Both the position numbers and the translations under genes were made by a program. DNA of 64,000 bases, from positions 85,416,160 through 85,480,159 of the forward strand of contig NC_088202.1 of the NCBI RefSeq assembly GCF_037126465.1, written 5' to 3'. Within the stretch, counting starts at the first letter, position 1; each line of letters opens with the position of its first letter. Of the stretch, positions 1 through 10,830 are shown in pieces. The DNA comes from Ornithodoros turicata (Eukaryota; Arthropoda; Arachnida; Ixodida; Argasidae). The notes beneath the pieces were generated by a model, which was not told the DNA's origin, made no database searches, and saw only the letters and a list, made by a program, of their open reading frames with translations.

Positions 1-674
1 ACCAGCAAGACTTGAGCGTCATGTAATCTCACTTTGATTTTGTGAAAAATCTCTAGGATGCAGCAAGATGAACCTGAACCAAAATTATCTGGTTTTGAGG
101 TTAGATGGCTAGGGAGCTATGAATGGGTTGTTGTGTGTATGATCACGGTCCAGCGTCAGAGAGAGGCTGGGCTGTGAAATCTGTCACTCATGCCCAGATA
201 AATCAAGGATTACAGACAGAGCAGGAAGGTTTTAGCAGCACGTAACCAAGCACTAGTGCTGTTTCTTTTGTCAGGCATTGGCAGGAAGGTCAGTGGTAGT
301 CTGAGTACTTATTGCCAAATTTAGTTTCCTAACTAATATACATATGTATTCCATGCGTAATGACTGAGTGTGATGCAAGGAGTATATGATAGACTAAGCT
401 GGCTCTGGTGTGGAGGCTTAGGACACACCCAGTTACATGGCACATAAGCCTGACGAATTTGTCTTCACATGTATTACGTTTGCTTTGGCTGGGTGAAAGC
501 CAGTCAGAGGTAATGTTGTAGTGGATGAGGCAATTAAACAGTTAGAGGAGCATGGCAAGGGAGAGCCATGGTAATTTGCCCCCAGAAATTATGAGAGGTT
601 ATTTTTTTCAGTCTTATATTTAATGCATATGTTACATTTCCTGCCCGTTTCTACACTCACTTCCACTAGTACAG
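1..674. other. Stretch without recognisable gene or repeat
   Basis: No open frame of note and no inverted or tandem structure was seen. Composition is ordinary unique-looking non-coding DNA. Confidence 0.5.
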
Positions 675-844
675 TCAAACTCCTTTACAACGAAACTCAG
701 GGGACAGCAAAACAAATTCGCAGTAAAGGTATTTTCGTTAAAAAGGATGCCCATTATTGGACCTATAGGGCTCCAGCGGGACCGCAAAAAAATTTGCTGT
801 AGTGGTATTTTCATTAAAAAGGTGTTTGCTATAAAGGAGTTTGA
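675..844. mobile_element. Short MITE-like element with terminal inverted repeats
   Basis: The left end reads TCAAACTCCTTTACA and the right end is its inverse, TATAAAGGAGTTTGA, giving about 13 matching terminal bases over a 170-bp unit. Inside, a segment near 713-745 is repeated near 791-822 (shared core GGTATTTTCRTTAAAAAGG). There is no coding capacity. No clear target duplication is visible, so the superfamily is open. Confidence 0.6.
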
Positions 845-1545
845 TTCAGTAGCTGCAAACTTCAGTTCTAGCACATGCTCCTGGGTCATATAAGCTACAC
901 TGGAGATGTAATGTTGTTCAGAAAGGATTGTTAACAGTTGCACAGATGCACACTATAAAATACATAATCTGTCCATCGGTCCATAAGTGGCACACTGTAT
1001 GGACTGTGCTGAGTCATTATCAACTCTGCTGAACCTAACCCATAATAAAGAGCAAAATATTATGTACATATAGATAGGTTCTAATTTCTGATAATAGTAC
1101 ATGTAGTGCTACTAGAGTTTGCTAACACATTAGATATTTTTTACATGGTGTCTGACAAAACAATGTGGAGACATTCACTGCAACCAAATATGTCATCCTC
1201 AGCGGCAAGCCTTGTCCTGCCACCCCATTGTTTACTGTACTCATGTCGAGATAGCCCCTTTCTTCATAATTCTTTAGCCTGTCGCTGCTGGTGATAACAC
1301 AATTGGTTATACCAAGTGACAGTTATGGCTCCTTTTAACGTATGGCTTGCACAACCAGAGGTACACACAATAGATGAGTATGCTCTAGGGAGAAATTCTT
1401 TGTAGTGGTAGTTCGTCTCGCAGCTCGCAAAGTTGTAGTACAGCGCGGTTGAGTGTATGATATGTTTGTATTTGGTGGTAATGCACAGCTGTGTTTAGCA
1501 CTCCTAGGGGACATCCAATCCTTTGCATGCTTAAACCTTCAATCA
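845..1545. other. Non-coding stretch, nothing recognised
   Basis: Only chance-length frames (for example 62 codons at 1106-1294) with no motif. No repeat boundary was identified. Confidence 0.45.
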
Positions 1546-1553
1546 GTATCGTG

Positions 1554-1659
1554 CAGTGATTTATCCAGACCTCCTACACCCCCCTAACACCCTAGCTCCC
1601 ATATGGTTGGTGACACGCCCCTTGCATTTTCTTCCTGCGAACCACTGGATAAACCTCTG
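1554..1659. mobile_element. hAT-type MITE, CAGTG family, copy 1
   Basis: The left end CAGTGATTTATCCAGACC and right end CTGGATAAACCTCTG form imperfect terminal inverted repeats. The element is flanked by GTATCGTG (1546-1553) and GTATAGTG (1660-1667), an 8-bp duplication with one mismatch. Eight-base duplications and a CAGTG-type terminus are hallmarks of hAT transposons. It is 106 bp and non-coding. The same family recurs at 3996-4305 and 18574-18770. Confidence 0.75.
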
Positions 1660-1667
1660 GTATAGTG

Positions 1668-2713
1668 CATAAAACTTTTAACATATCTTCATTGCGTGAT
1701 GATACAGTTGTACAAGGTTCACCATTGGAGATGCGATCCTTGCACATGGCAGCATCATAACTTCAGATGTCACTTTATTTGGTATTTTTCACACAATAAC
1801 TGCACTTTTCATAACATTGGCAGCACGATGAATTTGAGAAGGCCTGGTGACATGCCATAGTGGTTACCAACCGCTGTAGAACTGGGGATTACTCTCCTCT
1901 TGAGATCCTCGCTTTTCCACTTCATATGTGCCTTTTACTCTGTGGGAAAATGGGCGGAGTGAATCGAGGAAGCGGATATACCGAGATGTCACACACTATA
2001 TAGTTTCTTTGCACCTTCTGCAGCAGGCTAAAGCGACAGTCCGAACCAGGGATTTCCCTACACCCCCCCCTGAAATTTCCCAGGTGACCCCACCCAGCTC
2101 GGCCACCAACACGTTCTGGTAGAGAGTCCGGCGCAGCGAATTGCATCCTGTACTGTCAAACTTGGGCTGTAGGACCACAATCATGCAGATGATCGTACCA
2201 TGCATTTGTCCAAGATCATTTGAAAGTGACTGTTCAATGCATATATTGAGCGCATATACGAGCAAAAATGCGTGCGGGCACGCAAACTCAATGTGGATAA
2301 TCAAGAACCATTTGCGCCCAGCTCAATCAAGCGAGGTAATCTGCTTTTTTCGTCTAAGATTTTCACCGTTGGTCGGCGAACGCTGTGATGAAGGTTTCAA
2401 ATGCTTTCCACTCTTTGGCAAGTGGCCAGCGCTCGAGCGCACGCGTTTGGGGTGCAAGGAGAGCGAAGGCTGCGCAAAAGAAGCAAAAAAAGAAAAATGC
2501 GTCTGGATTGTTCTTCGCACCTCCCCCCCAGCAGTGGATTTCTGGGGAAATCACTGGTCAGAACCCGAGCCAAAGCAAAGAAAAAGCTGTCCCATGCTTT
2601 CATGTGGCGCTCGACGCAAAATACCCCTTCAATTCGCAGCCGATTACTTCATTCAATTCGCAGCCAATTATTTTGAATTGAATCCGCACCCGTGTCGTCA
2701 CTGTCAGAGGCTT
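1668..2713. other. Non-coding stretch with small direct repeats
   Basis: The block TTCAATTCGCAGCC occurs at about 2627 and again at about 2652 as a short tandem duplication. A 193-codon frame at 2141-2722 has no domain, biased low-complexity composition and open competitors in several frames, so it is treated as chance. Confidence 0.4.
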
Positions 2714-2866
2714 CCCAAGTAGCACAATGTATTGAAAGTCGAGTGCAATAGGAGTGGACGGGTAGGTGGAAGGCCTTGAACAGACTCCTGAAACTAAGGA
2801 ACATTGTTAAGACACATACCGTCCACCCCTATTGCACTCGACTCTCAATACATTGTGCTGCTTGGG
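2714..2866. mobile_element. Foldback element with 48-nt arms
   Basis: The arm at 2714-2761 (starting CCCAAGTAGCACAATGTATT) is the near-perfect inverse of 2819-2866 (ending AATACATTGTGCTGCTTGGG), separated by 57 nt. A transcript would form one long hairpin. The structure fits a foldback MITE. No convincing target duplication is seen. Confidence 0.7.
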
Positions 2867-3542
2867 TTCAGGTTCTTGCAAGGATCGAACCAGTTTGGAA
2901 CGAAACTTGCTGATTACATTTTATCGTATCAAAATAATTGTCAGTCACGTTTATCTCGGTAGCACACCCTCGTGACGTCCGCCAGTGTGAGGGAGTTGAC
3001 GCTTACGTCACCTTGTAACTCAAAACTGGAAATGAACGTGCCGTTTGTTCTCTGGTTTATCTCACGAGCTAGCATGGTATGCTGACTGAAACTGACATTT
3101 GCTGTCAAATGCGAGTCCCTCCTCGAAATCGGACGATGACTCGATCCAGACTGTCCCTTAAAGATAACTGCCCTGCATGTGAGTCCACATCATAGTTACT
3201 GTGTTATTGCGCAATGTCTAATTTCAGTCAATCTGCAGCGACACTGCGCTTCACTTTTAGAGTCTTCTGGAGGTTGGAACTGTCTGACCCGTATCCGGTC
3301 CGCAGACCTGACTTCTTTTCTTTTTTTTCAACGTCCCACCCGGGACGAGAAGCTACATTGGAGTGAGCTGTGAGTATTCATTCTCAATGCTGCCCCTGAT
3401 GGGCTATGTCATGGAAGGTTTGTTTTACTCGTTGACCGCGACCAAGGATGCATTCAACTCCCGCGACTCAACAACCCGCGTTCAACTCGGTACCCCGTGC
3501 TGGGGTCAAAAATAACTGATATGGGTAAAAGCGCTAAAAAAT
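2867..3542. other. Non-coding stretch, nothing recognised
   Basis: No motif-bearing frame. The start of the next recognisable insertion is the target duplication at 3543. Confidence 0.4.
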
Positions 3543-3555
3543 AACACCTACACCC

Positions 3556-3631
3556 AAGCAATGGGGTAGAGTATCGCCTGTTGCGATGAAACTCCCCACT
3601 CTCCAAGGCCGAAAATAAAGTTGTTGTTGTT
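3556..3631 (+). mobile_element. 76-bp 5'-truncated LINE stub with perfect target duplication
   Basis: The body matches the 3' ends of the LINE copies at 23225-23474 and about 24385-24440 (GCAATGGGGTAGAGTATCGC near its start, AATAAAGTTGTTGTTGTT at its end). It is bounded by AACACCTACACCC at 3543-3555 and again at 3632-3644, a 13-bp perfect duplication. This shows target-primed insertion of only the 3' end, which ends in a (GTT)n tail. Confidence 0.85.
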
Positions 3632-3644
3632 AACACCTACACCC

Positions 3645-3957
3645 GACACGCTACCTACACAATATCGCAAATAAGTGCCCGCAGGAAAGTGCGGGTTACG
3701 CAGTCCTCTATGTTTACCGCAGAATAGTGCTCTGTCAGGTTATATCTTATAGAGGCTCTGTTCCGTGACATGTATTGCGGGGACTGTTAGCCACCTTCCA
3801 CGCAAAGGGTGTCAGGTAAACCGAATTGGAATCAGCACCGTCTGTTTGAGTGTTCACCATGGCACAGTTCCCTATGTAGTCTACCCAGGACTCGCGACCC
3901 GTCTGTGCAGCAGGTCGCTGGGTAAGCACATATCGAGATAGAGAGAGGTTCCGTCGC
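3645..3957. other. Non-coding stretch
   Basis: No coding motif or repeat boundary seen between the LINE stub and the interrupted SINE. Confidence 0.4.
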
Positions 3958-3995
3958 TGTAATAATTCGTGGCTTTACGTCGCGAGACAACTATG

Positions 3996-4305
3996 CAGTT
4001 ATTTATCCAAACCCCCCTATCTACCCCCCCCCCCCCCCCCCCAATGTTTGACGACACCGCCTGAACCTTTTTGACCTTGCTATTTCAGCTTTTGGCCTGT
4101 TTCACAGGAATGTTTTTCTCGTCCGTGTTTGTGACGGAGCCAAAACGCACCCATTGGAACCTACGGGGCTCGAATGCCCATAAGTTCTATTGTTGAATCG
4201 AACGGACGACAAACACGATCGTGTGAAACAGGCCTTAGAAAAATGTCGGTATGACGTAACTGTAATTATGAAGCCCCCGTGCTTGGGATTCTGGATGAAC
4301 CACTT
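3996..4305. mobile_element. hAT-type MITE, CAGTG family, copy 2
   Basis: Ends are CAGTTATTTATCCAAACCCC and CTGGATGAACCACTT, imperfect inverted repeats of the same family as 18574-18770. Flanks CAACTATG (3988-3995) and CAACAATG (4306-4313) form an 8-bp duplication with one mismatch. A run of about 18 C residues starts near 4024. The copy is longer than its relatives because another inverted-repeat element lies inside (4094-4234). Confidence 0.75.
4094..4234. mobile_element. Nested inverted-repeat element inside the hAT-type MITE
   Basis: GGCCTGTTTCACA at 4094-4106 is the exact inverse of TGTGAAACAGGCC at 4222-4234, giving 13-bp terminal inverted repeats around 141 bp. The flanking trinucleotides are TTT and TTA, so a 3-bp target duplication is possible but not proven. 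It is absent from the other copies of the host MITE, which supports a separate insertion. Confidence 0.55.
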
Positions 4306-4763
4306 CAACAATGACCGTGAGGAACGCACCAGTGGTTGGCCTGTAGGTTAATTTTTGCCCACCTGAGCGCTCTTTAACGTGCACTGAAATCTCGCCACGC
4401 GGCACACCGTGTTTGACGTTCCTCGCGGAAGACGGCGTCCCTAAGCAACTTGTTCATGATGAAACATGCCTGAGCATGGGCTACACGAATTTCGTCCACC
4501 AGCTATCCTGCGTTTATGCTATTTTATCACCTAAGCAACTTGTACCTTGGCATCAAGTTACTGGCGTCCTCGCCTGGGTTCGAACCCGCGACCTTGGGAT
4601 CACTAGGCTGCCACGTACCAACTGATCCGCAGGGGTCGGTGGGTTTTGTCGCGTCCTTTTTTTTTTTATAATGTACGTTCCGTGGTGTCACAGCCGCGTG
4701 AGCATCGGTATTCGCACGTGCAGATGTCTAGCCACAGGAAGTCTGTGGCTGAAGTTGTCCGTT

Positions 4764-5215
4764 GCGATTGGCTGAAGCAGACGACATCCTGACTTTATGT
4801 CCACGTTACAAAACCAGTCCCGTGGCTCAGTGGTTAGCGTGCTGGCCATGTCACGTCGAGACTGGGAGGTACCCGGGTTCGAATCCCGGTGCCGGCTGTG
4901 GTGTCTGGGGTTTTTCCTGGGTTTTCCTCAGACGCTTTCAGACATATGTCGGCACAGTTCCCTTAGATGTCGGCCCAGGACGCACATTCCCCCAGGGCGT
5001 GAGTCGTGACGTTGCCCACATACGCGAGGCCGACGGCAAGCCCTATCACCACCACCACGTTACAAAGGTGTGAGAGGAGGCATTGAGCAGACGTGGAGTC
5101 AGACATGGCGCGCGCTGTGTGCCTGGAATTGGCTGCGGCGATTGGTTGAAGCGGACGGCACGCCAACTTTATGCGTTAATATCACGACAGAGGGAAAGAA
5201 GGCATCGAGCAGGCT
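4764..5215 (+). repeat. Imperfect tandem duplication split by a SINE
   Basis: GCGATTGGCTGAAGCAGACG with its following bases (4764-4799) recurs as GCGATTGGTTGAAGCGGACG (5137-5172), each followed by an ACTTTATG motif. GCATTGAGCAG (about 5079) and GCATCGAGCAG (about 5201) also pair. Removing the SINE and one target copy leaves a unit of about 120 bp in tandem. Confidence 0.55.
4813..5054 (+). mobile_element. tRNA-derived SINE, complete, with perfect target duplication
   Basis: The head has an A-box-like GTGGCTCAGTGGTTAGCG and a B box GGGTTCGAATCCC about 45 bases on, the internal pol III promoter layout. A body of about 140 bp follows, ending in a short ACC-type tail. The flanks CCACGTTACAAA at 4801-4812 and 5055-5066 are identical over 12 bp. 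A second copy lies on the minus strand at 52914-53172. The head keeps tRNA order, but the sequence after the B box shows it is a SINE, not a tRNA gene. Confidence 0.9.
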
Positions 5216-5295
5216 TACTTTGCTGTAGTAGGCGTTGTTTGAGGGCTTGTGAAGGCCACTCCTACCCTCAACGCATGGATATGAGGATCACAAAA

Positions 5296-5440
5296 CACAT
5301 ATGAGGATCGTTCAAAAAGTTCGTATTCATTACACGCATTCATTCATCACCAGTCTCACTTCATTTTTCAAAATAGACCCCTCCAATGTCAACACACTTT
5401 TTCCAGCGTCGCTATAGTGCTTCTAACCCCCTGATCAATC
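5296..5440 (-). pseudogene. Mariner transposase 3' end, fragment
   Basis: Read on the minus strand this region gives the usual mariner C-terminus, a block resembling RW-KC---GGVYFEK, followed by a terminal sequence ending in GTTCAAAAAGTTCG-like DNA near 5305. Only the last roughly 45 codons remain and they contain stops. Mariner transposases cut and paste DNA at TA sites. This scrap cannot be active. Confidence 0.55.
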
Positions 5441-5889
5441 AACTACACACCAACAGTTGATCTCACATCAGAATCAGATGCAAACCTTCTTTTCTTTCAT
5501 TTTTGGGAATAAATAAAAAAAATCGCTCAGAACGGTCGCGATTGAATACATCTGCATACTTACGCTGTTCTGCAGAACGAATCTGAACAGGGTCCAGCTT
5601 CTCCAGGTTCTTGCACGTACTCCCCTCTTGAATTCCTCGGTTTGCTGAAGGCGGCCACCTGAAGTTCTAAACGACGTTGACGTTGTGAAACACTGCATAA
5701 CCCTAGTGCTACTTGAAGTTACAGCTGATAGTGAAGACAATGGACAGCATGCAGTAACGTAACTAGAAAAAATGTTTCAGAGGGGTTCTACTACGCGCAC
5801 TTTACAGGAGGAGCAGGATTTCACTCGTTTCCCTTCTCCTAAATGCACTCCAAAAGGACGATTTCGGAGGTGTTTCACCCCACTCCACA
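5441..5889. other. Non-coding stretch
   Basis: No recognisable motif. The 88-codon minus frame at 5474-5740 has no family signature. Confidence 0.35.
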
Positions 5890-6429
5890 CACACAGGGCG
5901 TGTTTTCTTATTCAACCCGAGTAGCCAGGGAGTTGGGTAACGACGCCAGAGCCTTTATCATCACGTGACTCCAGAGTAGCCACCTTTTACCGCCACATTT
6001 TCGAACGGCTAGAGTTACTCGCGCTCAAAATGGCGGACTGGCCTGACGGGCGAGACGATGTGGAAGTGCTGGCATACTGTCTGTTTAATAACTTACCGCA
6101 GATGCGTGCACTCTAGCAGATTTTGAAAATGTTCGACAGTTTTTAACCAGTCCTACATTTCCAAATTGAACACCACCCAAACTGTCTGTCAACAGGACGG
6201 TTGGTAGCAGACGACGCATCGTCGTCTGCTAGCTTGTGTGTGCAGCATCGCCATCGCTATCGGATCGAACAAGTATGGCCTGCCATAGAACAAGGTAAGC
6301 TGGAGGAGTTCTTGCTGGCCCTTGTGAGGAGGCCCCTAAAGGATGTATTCGTTCCTTCCAGCACCAGGACCAGCACCAGGATGGGTGTTCCTTTGAGCTG
6401 CGAGCTTTGATGTCCCGCGAGGGGGCTTC

Positions 6430-7143
6430 AGCCCTGAAAATTTAGCTCATATTCAAGTCGGCGGTGAGGCTGTTCCTTTGGTTTCTCTTGAAACCAATCT
6501 CACCGTCGTGACCGTGTTTAAAGCGCCCGTCGGAATGGATGATGTCCATATTGTCTCGGCCCTGGGACAATATGCCATCATCAAGGACATCCAACGTGAA
6601 AAATATGAGCACCCGGAGTTGAATTCCATTGAGACCGGCAATCACCGTGTGATAATGGAGATTACGTCTCCCGTGCCCAATTTCTAGCGTGTCAGGGGTA
6701 AGAGAATTATTATTCGCTACCCCGGGATGCGACGTGTTTGTTTTCGATGTGGACAGGCTGGGCATTTTAAGAAGGCGTGCCCGGTACCTGTATGCTCTCG
6801 ATGCGGGGAGGTGGGACATAACACGTGTGCGAGGCCTTGTCCAAAATGTGGTGGGGATCATTCATCCATCACGTGCTCGCGGAAGACATGGGCGAATCGT
6901 GTGGCGACCGTTACTAATGGTTCGGAGACCGATTTCCCTGGTTCAGAGTGCCGTGACAATGTCACTGTCCTGCAGGAAACGGAGGCACCGGCAGAGATTG
7001 TTGCTACGGACAATGGGGCTGGTTCTGGGCAGGAAGCCCTCGTACTTCCTGTGCAGGAGCAGTCTGCATCCGGAGTCGGATTCTGCACTATCCTCTCCTA
7101 TGTGGGCAAAGAAGCAATATACATGTTACTTTCACTTTTACTC
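6430..7143 (+). pseudogene. LINE ORF1: nucleic-acid-binding protein with CCHC zinc knuckles
   Basis: ORF1 proteins of Tx1/L1-type elements bind their own RNA. In frame 1 the N-terminal part (about 6478-6684) is separated by one TAG (6685-6687) from the part carrying three Cys/His clusters: CFRCGQAGHFKKAC (canonical CX2CX4HX4C) at about 6739-6780, then CSRCGEVGHNTC and CPKCGGDHSSITC up to about 6875. An acidic, low-complexity tail follows. There is no stop between this part and the endonuclease, so one 269-codon frame (6727-7536) spans the end of ORF1 and the start of ORF2. Confidence 0.75.
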
Positions 7144-7860
7144 ATGTGTCTAAAAGTTGTGACGCTAAATTGTAGGGGATTTAGCAGGAATCCGAAACAG
7201 TTTTCAGTTATTCAGTGGGCCAATAACTTTCGTGTTGATATTCTACTCCTGCAGGAGACTCGCCTCTTATCTGCCAGTGCTATTAGAGCGTTGGAAGCGG
7301 ACCACACAGTTAGGGCGCTTTTTAGCCATGGTTCCCCGCATCGATCAGGTGTGTCAGCGATTCTCTTCCCCTCTTTTCCTGGTGGAATAAGGTGGTACGA
7401 CCGTGACAATGACGGTCGGGTTCTCGCACTAGAATTAGACGTGGGAGGAACTTTGTTGCGACTTATTAATCTGTACGCGCCTGCGCGTCGCGGAGAGCGT
7501 GCAGACTTTTTTCGGAGCCTTGATTGTTTTTTTTAGGAAACTCTAATGTTGGGGTTGCGGGAGATTTCAACTGCGTTATTGACCGGCATGTGAGTAGCCA
7601 TAGACCAGTTAACGTGGAGCTGTCTCACTTTTAACGAGCTTGGACTTGTAGATGCCTTTCTGCACCTCAACAATGGGCAGTACCAGTCCACTTGGTCGAA
7701 CTCTCGTGGTGCACATAGCCGTATAGATTGTTTTTGTTTCTTCTGGCATCGTCTCGCATATGCGCGAGTGTGTTGTCTGCCCTTCTGGGGACATATCACA
7801 CCATGAAGGGGTTCTGTTTGTTCTTGGTGACTTTCGGCGGTACCGCACTGGATCAGGCTG
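7144..7860 (+). pseudogene. LINE ORF2 endonuclease domain
   Basis: The ATG at 7144 starts a typical APE-type endonuclease opening (KVVTLNCRGF), followed by the metal-site block LLLQETRL and, after a frame change near 7533, the GDFN motif (around 7561-7572). In live elements this enzyme nicks the target to prime reverse transcription. The frame is broken downstream of 7536 and again before 8290, so the region between endonuclease and RT (7860-8290) is only partly readable. Confidence 0.75.
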
Positions 7861-8289
7861 GTGGAGGCTGGCTGCTTCCCTGTTGAGTGACTCGGAGGTA
7901 CGTAATGACGTCAAACTGTGGCTCGAGAGTCAGTGCGCTGTCTCTGTTGTTTCGCCAGAATGGTGGGAACAGACGAAGCTCGGAGCCGCGAGACTTTTTC
8001 GCCAGTGGCGGGCAAGACGTGCTCGTGAGAGCCGGGAGGAGATACGCTCCGGCAAGTACTCTCTATCTTGCGTCACCCAGGTTCGAGGGGCTCTGAAAAC
8101 GACGACGCTATTCAGGACCTACTCATGAGGATCACCTCTTTGTAGTTACGTGCCTGGGACCAGTTCGCTGCTTCGCAGTCGGTCGAACGCTGGTCACGAG
8201 AAGCATGTTGCTCTCGTCTCCTTCTTCTCCGTTACTTTCGCCGCCCTTGAAACACTGTCGAGGAGCTACTGGCGAGTGATGGGTCAGTA

Positions 8290-9580
8290 TTGACGGAGCC
8301 TGACTCCGTGTGGTCACTTTTTCGTGACCTCTTTTCCGCCCTGTACGAGTTGGTGGTACCTCCTGCAGGACACCAGACTTTTTTGCCAGAGCCCAAAGAC
8401 TTCGTTCTGAGCACAGCCAGATTTACTCAGGATGAGTATACGGCAGCTGTTAAGGCTTTGCGAGCTGGTAGGTCTCCCGGCTCCGATGGTCTCCCTGCTG
8501 AATTCTATAAGTGTTTCTGGGGGGTACTTCGACGCCCCCTGACCGAGTTATTTAACAGCTGCTTGGCTGCCGGCCTCCTCTGCCCTTCCATGAGGCAGAG
8601 TATAGTGTCTATGCTTTGCAAAGATCCCACACGGAGTCGTGACCCTAATGCCTACCGACCGGTATCTCTTCTAAATACAGATTACAAGATCATTTCTACC
8701 ACAATTCTAAATCGAGTTTCTCCAGTCCTGGGTTCTGTCATCCCTGCTTCACAGGCCTGCGCCGTCCCTGGGCGGTCCCTTGTGCTTCACACTCAGGCTT
8801 GCGAGCCGCGATTTATTGAGCTCATAGTCACCACCAGTCGGCAACGCTGGTTTCTTTTGACCAGAACAAAGCTTTTGACAGAGTGAACCACGAGTACATG
8901 TACCGGGTGTTGGGAGCTGTCGGTTTTGATCGTGCGGTGGTATCTTGGATAAGAGCTCTCTATGCTGAGGCCTTTGCCTGCATTGGAGTCAATGGGGGAA
9001 TGTCTGATACCTTTTCCATCAAATCGGGGGTGCGACAGGGTTGTCCCTTATCTCCTGCTTTGTATGCCATGGTCTTTAGCCCGCTCTTGTAAGCTCTCGC
9101 AACCTCGCTTCGTACTCGCATGCTACAGCTGCCGGGTTCCGTAGCCCTTCCGTTGTTTGCATATGCAGATGACTTATCCTTAATCCTTAGCAGTGAGGAC
9201 GCGATAGGTCAAGTGTTATTCATCCTGGATGCCTACGGTAGAGCTTCGAACGCGCGGATAAACAGGGATAAGAGTGCAGCGCTCTTTATCAATTCAGTTC
9301 CCTCCTGTGCGTCTCCATTCGGGATACCTGTTAAAACTGAATTACGCATACTGGGATACTATTTCAATAGCCGGGGAATCGCAGTATCATCGTGGATGCG
9401 CATTCACCAGCCTAGCCTTCCTGTACTCCGTGAATTGAAGGGTCTGGTTCTTCCACTTACTTGTAAGGCCCGGCTAGCGGCGGCGTGGTTCTTAAGCAAG
9501 TATTGGTACCATGGTACCATATCGCTTCCGCCACGTCAGATCTTTCTTACTGTGACCCGTATTGCTTTCCAGTTCATATG
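8290..9580 (+). pseudogene. LINE ORF2 reverse transcriptase
   Basis: RT fingers and palm are clear: GSDGLPAEFYK and the NAYRPVSLLNTDYKI block in frame 1 (8290-8886), then a shift to frame 3 with GVRQGCPLSPALYAM (about 9030-9073), a TAA at 9090-9092, and the catalytic FAYADD box (about 9157-9174). The catalytic aspartates are still present, so decay is by frameshift and stop rather than active-site change. Downstream frame 3 runs to 9581. Confidence 0.8.
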
Positions 9581-9584
9581 AGGT

Positions 9585-10435
9585 AACAGTGTGGAATGGG
9601 TGTCACGCGCGCGTCTGTACCATTTCGCGTGAGGTTGATGGCTTGCGAGTGCCACATGTAAAAGTGAAGTGCCTTGCTTTAGGTATAAAGGCCATTTTTG
9701 ATGCCCTGAGTGAACCTAACCATCCTGCACACAACCTCTCTCACAGCTCCTCACTTAAAACAGTACGTGTCATCAGTCCGTCGCCTCCGCGAGAACCACG
9801 TGGACGCTGATCTTTCTACATGGCCAGTGAGGCGGTTCTATATGTCCCTGCTGGGCTTACTTCCGGCACCCACGGGTGCACCGGAGATATCTGTTCCGCG
9901 TCAGATCGCGTGGCGCTACGCTACTGCAGGATGGTTGGACTCTCGTCGTGCAAGTTTGCAGTGGAGACATGCGCACGATGTCCTGCCGCTCAGGGATCGT
10001 TTGCATCGTTATGGTCTCACCTCGCCTCGATGCCCTTTCTGTTCTAGCCATGAAACTGCGCAGCACGCTTTTCATGAGTGTCTCGTTCCCGACGTTTTGT
10101 GGCACAGAGTTGAGGAACTGTATGTGGTTCCACAGATTCGCTGGAGCACCATTCAAACGCTCGTTCAACCCCCCGTTCCAGTCCGGGATAAACTGCAGTT
10201 CATTCTCTTAGCCGTAGAGATAAACTACCAAGTGTGGATTACGCGCTGTGTAGCGGTACACGGCGGTCGGGCTCGGGGGTCGTCACAACGTTCTAAGCCT
10301 CGTTCGAGCGGCTGTTCGCAGAGTTTTACAGAGGGAGAGAGCAGTCCTTGCGGTGCTGTGGAGTTCGGAAGACGCTGGCTAACTTCGTCTGTGCTATTCG
10401 AAGAAACGCATGGAAGGTACGTTGTTCACTACTAA
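9585..10435 (+). pseudogene. LINE ORF2 C-terminal region with Cys/His motif
   Basis: A 241-codon frame (9710-10435) continues the ORF2 C-terminus after a frameshift. It contains CPFCSSHETAQHAFHEC at about 10030-10080, the CX2C...HX4C-like cluster that follows the RT in many LINE ORF2 proteins, plus the preceding WR.AHDVLPLRDRLHRYG block. It is thought to help bind the element RNA. There is no separate host function to infer. Confidence 0.65.
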
Positions 10436-10603
10436 GCATTACTTTCCTTCATGCCGTTACCCCGTACGTAACTCTCCGCAGTCTTGGTCTGTTGCATGGC
10501 GACGAGAAGCACGAACAGCAATCCTTAACGTGACGTGATTTCACAAGCAGGAGTTGGCATTGCACTAGTTCTAGTTTTAGTCCTAGCTTGTTGAGACAGT
10601 TAT

Positions 10604-10830
10604 ATGGGAGCCAGTCCTTGTGACTGGTCTTCCGCCTTGATGCCAATACATGTGATGCAAACGGGAGCCGGTCCTTCCGGTCCTTCATATTTCGGAGAAG
10701 GGCACCTTGATAATGTGGTCCGCCCTCGGGTGGATCGTGTCTTTGAACGCACGGCCTATCAAACGGTCGTCGGGGCAGCATCGCTTGCGGTGTTGTTTCC
10801 GGGAAGATTTTTCCTAAAATCTTCAGAGTA
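10604..10830 (+). repeat. Probable LINE 3' untranslated repeat, shared with 44122-44255
   Basis: GGAAGATTTTTCCTAA and the preceding TGGATCGTGTCTTTGAACG-type stretch recur in slightly changed form at 44150-44235. Two copies in one window, one of them directly after a LINE C-terminus, suggest this is the 3' tail of that LINE family. Confidence 0.55.

Larger units (their letters stand above)
3958..4650 (-). mobile_element. tRNA-derived SINE, interrupted by a MITE
   Basis: Read on the minus strand, the head at about 4650-4545 is tRNA-like: a GGATCAGTTGGTA A-box-like stretch and an exact GGGTTCGAACCC B box (RNA polymerase III promoter). The body includes the inverse of TTTAACGTGCACTGAAATCT (about 4372-4391), and the tail is at 3995-3958. 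A 310-bp hAT-type MITE (3996-4305) with an 8-bp duplication splits it, so the SINE proper is about 375 bp. Its tail sequence also occurs as a 44-bp stub at 62130-62173. Boundaries at the head are approximate. Confidence 0.7.
5996..10830 (+). mobile_element. L1/Tx1-like LINE, near full length, decayed
   Basis: The order ORF1 with CCHC knuckles (to about 7080), apurinic-type endonuclease (about 7144-7860), reverse transcriptase (about 8290-9580) and a C-terminal Cys/His motif (about 10030-10080) is that of an L1/Tx1-clade retrotransposon, helped by the block GSDGLPAEFYK in the RT. Several frameshifts and stops break it. The 3' part (10604-10830) resembles 44122-44255. The limits are set by domains, not by a target duplication, which I could not find. 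Confidence 0.8.

Noticed and set aside
2141..2722. 193-codon open frame
   Set aside because: No domain, odd composition, several competing frames on both strands and overlap with short repeats. Likely chance.
4545..4650. Functional tRNA gene on the minus strand
   Set aside because: The B box is exact but no complete cloverleaf forms, and the sequence continues into a SINE body.
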